From NCBI GenBank assembly GCA_043721435.1, contig JAYSQR010000061.1:1-20583 (forward strand): DNA of 20,583 bases, given 5' to 3'. Source of the DNA: VFJL01 sp043721435 (GTDB lineage Bacteria; Pseudomonadota; Gammaproteobacteria; Burkholderiales; Nitrosomonadaceae). The translations under genes and the position numbers were made by a program. The notes under the pieces were generated by a model. That model was given only the letters and a program-made list of their open reading frames with translations. It was not told the origin of the DNA and ran no database searches. Of this stretch, positions 15,374-20,583 are shown in pieces; position 1 is the first letter of the stretch, and each line of letters opens with the position of its first letter.

Positions 15374-17596
15374 TCAGGTAGCCAGCTTGGAAATGTCGGC
15401 CACGCGATTCATTGCGTGTTGTAACTGCAGCAGCAGTGAGAGGCGATTGGTACGTAGCGCCGCATCCTCGGTATTGACCATCACCTTGTCGAAGAACGTA
15501 TCGACGGGTGTTTTTAGTGCAGCCAGGATTTGCAAAGAGGCAGTGTAATCGCCTGCCGCGAAAGCTGCTCCGGCTTTGGGCGCGATCTGGCTCAACGCTT
15601 GGTGCAAGGCTTGCTCGGCTGGCTCTTGCAACAGCGCAGTGCTAATTCCATACTGTTCGTCCTGAGCTTGTCGAAGGACAAAATCACCTTCCACCTTTTT
15701 GAGTATATTGCTCACACGTTTATTGGCAGCAGCGAGGCTTGCAGCTTCGGGTAGTGCGGCGAAGGCCCGCACGGCGGCAAGGCGTTTGGGAACATCGGCA
15801 AGTAACTCTGGCTCCAGGGAAATAACGGCATCAATTTCTTGCGCGCTGTAGCCCTGCTCGCGCAGGCTGCCGGAGAGGCGGTCGTAGATAAACGATGTCA
15901 ATTCTTCGCCAGTTGTTCCCGTGACACCAAAGTGCGAATTCAAAGCAGCCATGTAATTTGCTGCAACCTCGTCTGGTGCCAATTTCAGAGGGACCAAAGT
16001 CGCACGCAAATACTGCTCCATGAAAGGATGCGCCGCAGCAGCAAGCAACCTCGTCAGGGACACACTTAGATTCTTCTCCACCAGCATGCGAATCACGCCC
16101 AGCGCATGACGGCGCAATGCGAAGGGATCTTTATCGCCAGTCGGTATCTGCCCGATACCAAACATGCCCACCAGCGTTTCCAATTTGTCCGCCAGTGCAA
16201 CACAGATGCCGACCATGTTGCGCGGCAATTCATCGCCGGCGAAACGCGGCTTGTAGTGATCTTCAATGGCATAAGCGACATCGTTACTTACTCCATCGTG
16301 TTGCGCGTAATAGCGCCCCATGATGCCTTGCAACTCGGGAAACTCACTCACCATGTCGGTGAGCAGATCAGCCTTGGCCAGCAATGCAGCCTGATCGGCT
16401 TGCAGGGCGAGAGCATCCCCACCCAATTGCTGGCCGATGGCGCTGGCGATGGCTTGCACCCGCATTACGCGATCACCTTGGCTGCCCAGTTTGTTGTGAT
16501 ACACCACTTTGGCCAGACCGAGTACACGCGAATCCAATGTTTTCTTGCGATCCTGATCGAAGAAAAATCGCGCATCTGCCAAGCGCGCTCGCAGCACGCG
16601 CTCGTTGCCGCTGATTATCAGGCTGGAATCTGTCGGGCGGATGTTGGACACGATCAGGAATTTGTTAGCGAGCTTGCCGTTGGCATCCAGCAGCGGGAAG
16701 TATTTCTGATTCGTTTTCATGGTCAGTATCAGGCATTCCTGCGGCACCTCAAGGAATGAGGCATCAAACCTTCCGACCAGTACATTGGGGCGCTCAACCA
16801 GTGCTGTCACCTCATCCAACAAGGTTTCATCTTCGATTAACCTGAGATTCTCTTTAGTTGCAGCAGCGGCAAGTTGTCTGGCAATCTCGGCGCGGCGGGC
16901 AGCGAAACTGGCAATGACCGCGCCCTCTGTTTCCAGTTGCTGCGCGTAACTGTCTGCATCCTTGAGCACCACCGGATTTACACTGGCTTCGAAACGATGG
17001 CCTTGCGTTTCACAGCCCGCCTTTAATCCGCGTTCTTCAAATTCAATATCTACGGTAGAGTTACCATGCAATGCTACCAATCCATGTATCGGTCGTACAA
17101 AATGTGCGGTGGTCCAACCGTCAGCAAGTTGATAGGCCATGAACTTAGGTGTTGGTAAATTGGTAAAAGCTGCCGACAAGCTTATAGGCAGCATGCTTTT
17201 AAGAGATTCTCCACCTGCTTCATCTTCGAGGTAAATATAGGAAGTTCCATTTTCAACGACTGACTCAAGTTTAGCTTGAGAATGAACTTTCTCTTTCGCA
17301 AGCCTCTTAAGTAATGCATCGCTCTGGCTCCCATCTGGATTCAATCCGATGCTTTCTGGCATGAGTCTCCTGCGTTTCTTTACCTTGGGCACTTCACTCC
17401 GGACATGGGTAATATGCACAGCTAAGCGGCGAGGGGAAGCGAAAGCCGTCATTTCGCTTTCAGGCTCAGTCAAGTTGTTCTTTTTAAGGTCCTCGAAAAG
17501 AATGGATGCAAAGGCATCGCCAAGCTCACATAAAACTTTGGGAGGCAGTTCTTCGACCAGCAGCTCGACCAGTAAACTTTTTGTCGTCATGCTCAT
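15374..17596 (-). CDS. glyS: Glycyl-tRNA synthetase beta subunit
   Basis: With GlyQ it forms the heterotetrameric bacterial glycyl-tRNA synthetase; the beta subunit recognises and holds tRNA-Gly. The ATG at 17596 gives 740 residues and overlaps the glyQ stop as ATGA. A second ATG at 17590 is equally possible, and a longer frame to 17626 would run deep into glyQ. The N-terminus LVELLVEELPPK is the family hallmark, and ATKENLRLIEDETLLDEVT, NQKYFPLLDANGKL and MKTNQ follow. The C-terminal anticodon-binding (DALR-like) region begins around 610. Residues 640-647 (VLRQAQDE) are encoded by a palindromic repeat that looks inserted in frame, between VSNILKKVEGDF and ALLQEPAEQAL. The frame and flanking motifs are preserved, so the enzyme is probably functional. 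Confidence 0.98.
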   Translation of the reverse strand: MSMTTKSLLVELLVEELPPKVLCELGDAFASILFEDLKKNNLTEPESEMTAFASPRRLAVHITHVRSEVPKVKKRRRLMPESIGLNPDGSQSDALLKRLAKEKVHSQAKLESVVENGTSYIYLEDEAGGESLKSMLPISLSAAFTNLPTPKFMAYQLADGWTTAHFVRPIHGLVALHGNSTVDIEFEERGLKAGCETQGHRFEASVNPVVLKDADSYAQQLETEGAVIASFAARRAEIARQLAAAATKENLRLIEDETLLDEVTALVERPNVLVGRFDASFLEVPQECLILTMKTNQKYFPLLDANGKLANKFLIVSNIRPTDSSLIISGNERVLRARLADARFFFDQDRKKTLDSRVLGLAKVVYHNKLGSQGDRVMRVQAIASAIGQQLGGDALALQADQAALLAKADLLTDMVSEFPELQGIMGRYYAQHDGVSNDVAYAIEDHYKPRFAGDELPRNMVGICVALADKLETLVGMFGIGQIPTGDKDPFALRRHALGVIRMLVEKNLSVSLTRLLAAAAHPFMEQYLRATLVPLKLAPDEVAANYMAALNSHFGVTGTTGEELTSFIYDRLSGSLREQGYSAQEIDAVISLEPELLADVPKRLAAVRAFAALPEAASLAAANKRVSNILKKVEGDFVLRQAQDEQYGISTALLQEPAEQALHQALSQIAPKAGAAFAAGDYTASLQILAALKTPVDTFFDKVMVNTEDAALRTNRLSLLLQLQHAMNRVADISKLAT
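15656..15679. repeat. REP-like palindromic element inserted in frame in glyS
   Basis: The plus strand reads GTCCTGAGCTTGTCGAAGGAC (21 bases; shown here minus its last base as GTCCTGAGCTTGTCGAAGGA) preceded by TTC. It folds imperfectly: outer GTC/GAC and inner CTT/AAG around GTCG, with CTGAG bulged out. From memory, this motif recurs in many proteobacterial genomes and produces peptides such as VLRQAQDE or VLSLSKD depending on frame. Here it supplies exactly eight codons of glyS and creates no stop. It is the only copy in the window. Confidence 0.7.
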
Positions 17597-18498
17597 GTCG
17601 CTTTTTCTGGCATTTGCGCTACCCACTTGCGTGGTGCCAGCGGGAAGCCCAGACGTTCGCGGCTCTCGTAGTAGGCTTGTGCGACACTACGCGCCAGGTG
17701 ACGAATGCGCCCGATGTAGGCGGCACGTTCGGTGACGGAAATCGCCCCGCGTGCATCCAGTAAATTGAAGCTGTGCGCGGCTTTCAGCACTTGCTCGTAA
17801 GCCGGCAATGCCAGTTGTTGTTCCATCAGATATTTGGCCTGTTGCTCGTGTTTGCCAAAAGCCAGCAGCAAAAATTCCACGTCGCTGTGTTCGAAGTTAT
17901 AGGCCGATTGCTCGACTTCGTTCTGGTGATAAACATCGCGGTAGGTGAGCCCTTGCGTCCAGGTCAGATCGAATACGCTTTCCACGCCTTGCAGATGCAT
18001 CGCCAGTCGCTCCAGGCCGTAAGTGATTTCGCCGGTGATCGGTTTGCAGTCGATGCCACCCACTTGCTGGAAGTAAGTGAATTGCGTGACTTCCATGCCG
18101 TTCAGCCATACTTCCCAGCCCAGTCCCCACGCGCCCAGTGTCGGGTTCTCCCAATCGTCCTCGACAAAGCGAACGTCATTTTGCTGCAGGTCAAAGCCGA
18201 GTTCTTTCAGCGAATCAAGGTACAGTTCCAGGATGTTGGCTGGTGCGGGTTTCAGTACCACCTGAAACTGGTAGTAATGCTGCAGCCGGTTTGGATTCTC
18301 GCCGTAACGGCCGTCCTTGGGGCGGCGTGCAGGCTGCACGTAAGCAGCTTTCCACGGCTCCGGTCCTAATGCGCGCAAGAAAGTTGCGGTATGACTGGTG
18401 CCCGCACCCACCTCCATGTCATAAGGCTGGAGTAACGCGCAGCCCTGCTGGTTCCAATAATGTTGCAGAGTGAGGATGATTTGCTGGAATGTGGGCAT
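17593..18498 (-). CDS. glyQ: Glycyl-tRNA synthetase alpha subunit
   Basis: Carries the class II catalytic core that activates glycine with ATP; works with the beta subunit encoded just downstream. At 301 residues it has the normal length. The N-terminus TFQQIILTLQHYWNQQGC and the following LLQPYDMEVGAGTSHTATFL are diagnostic. Class II motif 2 lies in AAYVQPARRPKDGRYGENPN (about 52-71). Later conserved blocks are NGMEVTQFTYFQQVGGI and ITYGLERLAMHLQGV, the latter holding the motif 3 arginine. The ATG at 18498 lacks an evident ribosome site. It begins 47 bases after the lnt stop, the second-largest gap in the minus-strand series, so a promoter may lie in or before that gap, though I could not identify one. 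Confidence 0.99.
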   Translation of the reverse strand: MPTFQQIILTLQHYWNQQGCALLQPYDMEVGAGTSHTATFLRALGPEPWKAAYVQPARRPKDGRYGENPNRLQHYYQFQVVLKPAPANILELYLDSLKELGFDLQQNDVRFVEDDWENPTLGAWGLGWEVWLNGMEVTQFTYFQQVGGIDCKPITGEITYGLERLAMHLQGVESVFDLTWTQGLTYRDVYHQNEVEQSAYNFEHSDVEFLLLAFGKHEQQAKYLMEQQLALPAYEQVLKAAHSFNLLDARGAISVTERAAYIGRIRHLARSVAQAYYESRERLGFPLAPRKWVAQMPEKAT

Positions 18499-18545
18499 CA
18501 GAGTGCTGGACGAAACGGCAATGGTTATTTGTAGTTCCCGGGATT

Positions 18546-20084
18546 TTACAGGGTTTTGCGCGTGCTGCGAAATGCCGGCAGCAAGCCGATAAGCAGTAAC
18601 AAGCCGGCGAGTCCCAGTATCAAGCTGTTGCCAAAGCGGACATACGGCGTTGCACCGGTATATCCCTGCGCCAAGCCGTGCAGCGCAGTAGTGGTGAATA
18701 TTTCTGCTTCCTGCAGCACTACACCGCGTTGATCGATGATGGCAGTAACGCCGGTATTGGTGGCACGCAGCATGTAGCGGCCGGTCTCCAGCGCGCGCAT
18801 CTGCGAAATCTGCAAATGCTGGCGCGGACCAATGGAACGTCCAAACCAGGCATCGTTACTGACATTAGCGAGCAGCGTGGCTTGCGGCAACTGGCTGATT
18901 ATTTCCTCACCGAACACATCCTCGTAGCAGATATTTACCGCCACGCTTTGCCCGGCCAGATTCATCGGACGCTGATCAAGTCCACCGCGTGAAAAGTCTG
19001 ACAGCGGAATTTTCAGCACATCGATGACCCAGCCAAATACAGGCTTTAACGGGATGTATTCACCAAACGGTACCAGATGAAACTTGCGGTAGCTCTGCTC
19101 GGGAGCGATACCGAAGCTGAACATGGTGTTGTAGTATTCTTTGCCTCCCGCAGTTGTTTCAACCATACCGACAAGAATATCGCCATTATTCTGCTTGGCG
19201 TGATCGCTAAGTTGCGCCAGGTAGCCTGACGGCACTTCGTCGCGAAACAGCGGCACCGAGATTTCCGGCGTGATGATGAGGCGGCTGCTGCTCTCCAGCG
19301 CGAGCCCAGCGTAAATATCCATCGAATTGACCACGTGGTCCGGCCGCCACTTCAGATCCTGCGAGATATTTCCCTGCAACAGACTCACCGTTACCGGCTC
19401 ACCCTGTGGTTCAGTCCAACTGATCTGCTGCAAGCCGAAACCCGTAATCCATATTGCCAGCAGCGGCAGCAGATAGCGCCAAGTACGCAATCTTTTTTCA
19501 ACAAACAGGCACATGAGCGCGGCGCTCAGTATCAGCATCAGTGAAACGCCATAGACTCCCAGCAGCGGAGCAAAACCTGCCAGAGGGCTGGCAGGCGCTT
19601 GTGAATAACCCAAAGTCAGCCAGGGGAAACCGGTGAACAGTACGCTACGCAGCCATTCGGACAATGCCCACAGCGCAGCAGCAGTCAACGACCAGACCGC
19701 GGGTGCGGCGATGCGTAGCCTCGTCAGCAACCAGCCTGTCAGTGTGGCGAATAACGAGAGGTAGGCACAGAGCACGATCAGGGCAAACACTGCGCTTGGC
19801 ATCGACATCGCACCGAAATCGTGCAGGCTCACGTAAATCCAGGTCACTCCCGCACTAAACAATCCCATGCCGAAACAGAAGCCCAGCAAAGCTGTCTGCA
19901 GGGGCGTCGCACTCTTGCGCCAGAAATGAAGCAGCAGTGCGAGCGTGATAACCGGAATTGGAAAAAGATAGAACGGTGCGAAACCGAGAACGGTGAACGC
20001 GCCGAGAACAAAAACAATAATTAAACTGGAACGGAGATTATTTTTTGCTGGCTGATTCCCGATTCTTGAATCCTTGCGGTTCAA
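18546..20084 (-). CDS. lnt: Apolipoprotein N-acyltransferase
   Basis: Adds the third acyl chain to the N-terminal cysteine of lipoproteins, the last maturation step, in the inner membrane facing the periplasm. Its 512 residues are standard. The first 220 or so residues hold multiple membrane segments, and a nitrilase-like domain follows. The catalytic triad is complete: E274 in ITPEISVPLF, K334 in YRKFHLVPFGEYIP and C386 in VNICYEDVFGE. A final membrane segment lies near 490-505. The start is a TTG at 20084 that overlaps the corC stop as TTGA, with GGGGG about 6 bases ahead, which supports this unusual start. The corC-lnt pairing is widespread in proteobacteria. Assignment is certain; the start is probable. 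Confidence 0.96.
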   Translation of the reverse strand: MNRKDSRIGNQPAKNNLRSSLIIVFVLGAFTVLGFAPFYLFPIPVITLALLLHFWRKSATPLQTALLGFCFGMGLFSAGVTWIYVSLHDFGAMSMPSAVFALIVLCAYLSLFATLTGWLLTRLRIAAPAVWSLTAAALWALSEWLRSVLFTGFPWLTLGYSQAPASPLAGFAPLLGVYGVSLMLILSAALMCLFVEKRLRTWRYLLPLLAIWITGFGLQQISWTEPQGEPVTVSLLQGNISQDLKWRPDHVVNSMDIYAGLALESSSRLIITPEISVPLFRDEVPSGYLAQLSDHAKQNNGDILVGMVETTAGGKEYYNTMFSFGIAPEQSYRKFHLVPFGEYIPLKPVFGWVIDVLKIPLSDFSRGGLDQRPMNLAGQSVAVNICYEDVFGEEIISQLPQATLLANVSNDAWFGRSIGPRQHLQISQMRALETGRYMLRATNTGVTAIIDQRGVVLQEAEIFTTTALHGLAQGYTGATPYVRFGNSLILGLAGLLLLIGLLPAFRSTRKTL

Positions 20085-20583
20085 TCCTCGCCCCCGATTT
20101 TCTCAACCAGCAGGGTATGCAACCTGCGGCTGTCGGTGTGCAGCACCGTGAATTTAAAGTCGCCGATCATGACCGACTCGCCACGCTTGGGTAGGCGGCC
20201 AAACTTGTTCAGCACCAGGCCGCCGATGGTGTCGTAATCCTCATCGTCGAATTTCGCCCCCAGTGTTTGGTTGAAATCGGCAATCTCGGTGATGGCTTTG
20301 ACGCGGTAATGACCGATCGTGTCCTGCACGATGTTGTCCTCAGTCTCGTCGAAATCATATTCATCTTCGATTTCACCGACGATTTGCTCCAGCACGTCTT
20401 CGATGGTTACCAGTCCCGCCACACTGCCATATTCGTCCACCACGATGGCCATATGGTTGCGGTTGCTGCGAAAATCCTTGAGCAGAATATTGAGCCGCTT
20501 GGATTCGGGGATGAATACCGCCGGGCGCAGCATCTCGCGTACGTTGAATTCCTCCTCTCCGGCGTAGTAGCGCAGCAGATCCT
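20081..20583 (-). CDS. CorC/HlyC-family CBS protein, 5' end beyond the window
   Basis: The C-terminal 166 or so residues of a CorC (YbeX) type protein, linked by family to magnesium and cobalt efflux or to ribosome metabolism. The frame runs to the right edge with no need for the internal ATG at 20533: residues DLLRYYAGEEEFNVRE lie before it. The second CBS domain is visible as HMAIVVDEYGSVAGLVTIEDVLEQIVGEI, shown here in part as VDEYGSVAGLVTIED. It is followed by an acidic linker and the transporter-associated (CorC_HlyC) domain with YDTIGGLVLNKFGRLPKRGE. No membrane domain is visible in this part. The stop overlaps the lnt start by 4 bases, so it should be the first or an early gene of the minus-strand transcript. 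Confidence 0.93.
   Translation of the reverse strand, partial: DLLRYYAGEEEFNVREMLRPAVFIPESKRLNILLKDFRSNRNHMAIVVDEYGSVAGLVTIEDVLEQIVGEIEDEYDFDETEDNIVQDTIGHYRVKAITEIADFNQTLGAKFDDEDYDTIGGLVLNKFGRLPKRGESVMIGDFKFTVLHTDSRRLHTLLVEKIGGED

Noticed and set aside
1..20583. CRISPR array, tRNA or rRNA genes, prophage, defence or toxin-antitoxin system
   Set aside because: Reading both strands gave no spaced repeats, cloverleaf or rRNA sequence, phage proteins or small paired toxin genes; the window is densely filled with identified core genes.

Overview
The window looks like a housekeeping stretch of a betaproteobacterial chromosome, probably of the Nitrosomonadales or Gallionellaceae type. That placement rests on recalled gene order (dciA-like / M23 peptidase / secA; RNB ribonuclease / tonB / aroE / mtgA / mgtE; corC / lnt / glyQ / glyS / gmhB / plsC / lysA) and on protein character. 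It is an inference, not a database result. Coding density is high and all genes read without frameshifts. The only clear mobile DNA is an insertion sequence at the left edge and a small palindromic element inside glyS.

Layout. Bases 1-1102 are a complete IS630-family element whose outer end coincides with the start of the window. After about 200 unassigned bases comes a minus-strand DciA-like (DUF721) gene, divergent over 26 bases from a membrane-anchored M23 (LytM) peptidase. A strong intrinsic terminator and then secA follow. A 290-base spacer with an elaborate inverted repeat and a TATAAT box leads into an RNB-domain ribonuclease. Next are a TonB-like protein with a good candidate promoter, then aroE, mtgA and mgtE, all on the plus strand. 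mgtE converges on a long minus-strand series, here in transcription order from the right edge: corC (cut by the window), lnt, glyQ, glyS, gmhB, plsC, a YgjP-type metalloprotease, a small LptM-like lipoprotein and lysA. Several junctions in that series are 4-base start/stop overlaps (TTGA, ATGA, GTGA), which suggests translational coupling.

How the genes fit together. Most serve the envelope or its precursors. SecA drives protein export. Lnt completes lipoproteins, and the LptM-like lipoprotein is thought to help LPS-transport assembly. GmhB makes the heptose of the LPS core and PlsC makes phosphatidic acid. MtgA polymerises glycan and the M23 enzyme cuts peptide cross-links. LysA supplies lysine and consumes the peptidoglycan precursor meso-DAP. 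TonB-like, MgtE and CorC handle energised uptake and divalent cations. GlyQS, AroE, the RNase and the DciA-like protein are core translation, aromatic, RNA and replication functions.

I found no CRISPR array, tRNA, rRNA, prophage, defence island, toxin-antitoxin pair or biosynthetic cluster, and nothing I would call a new system. The points most worth a second look are the in-frame palindromic insertion in glyS, the structured secA-rnb spacer, and motif variants in PlsC (HX4E) and the RNB protein.
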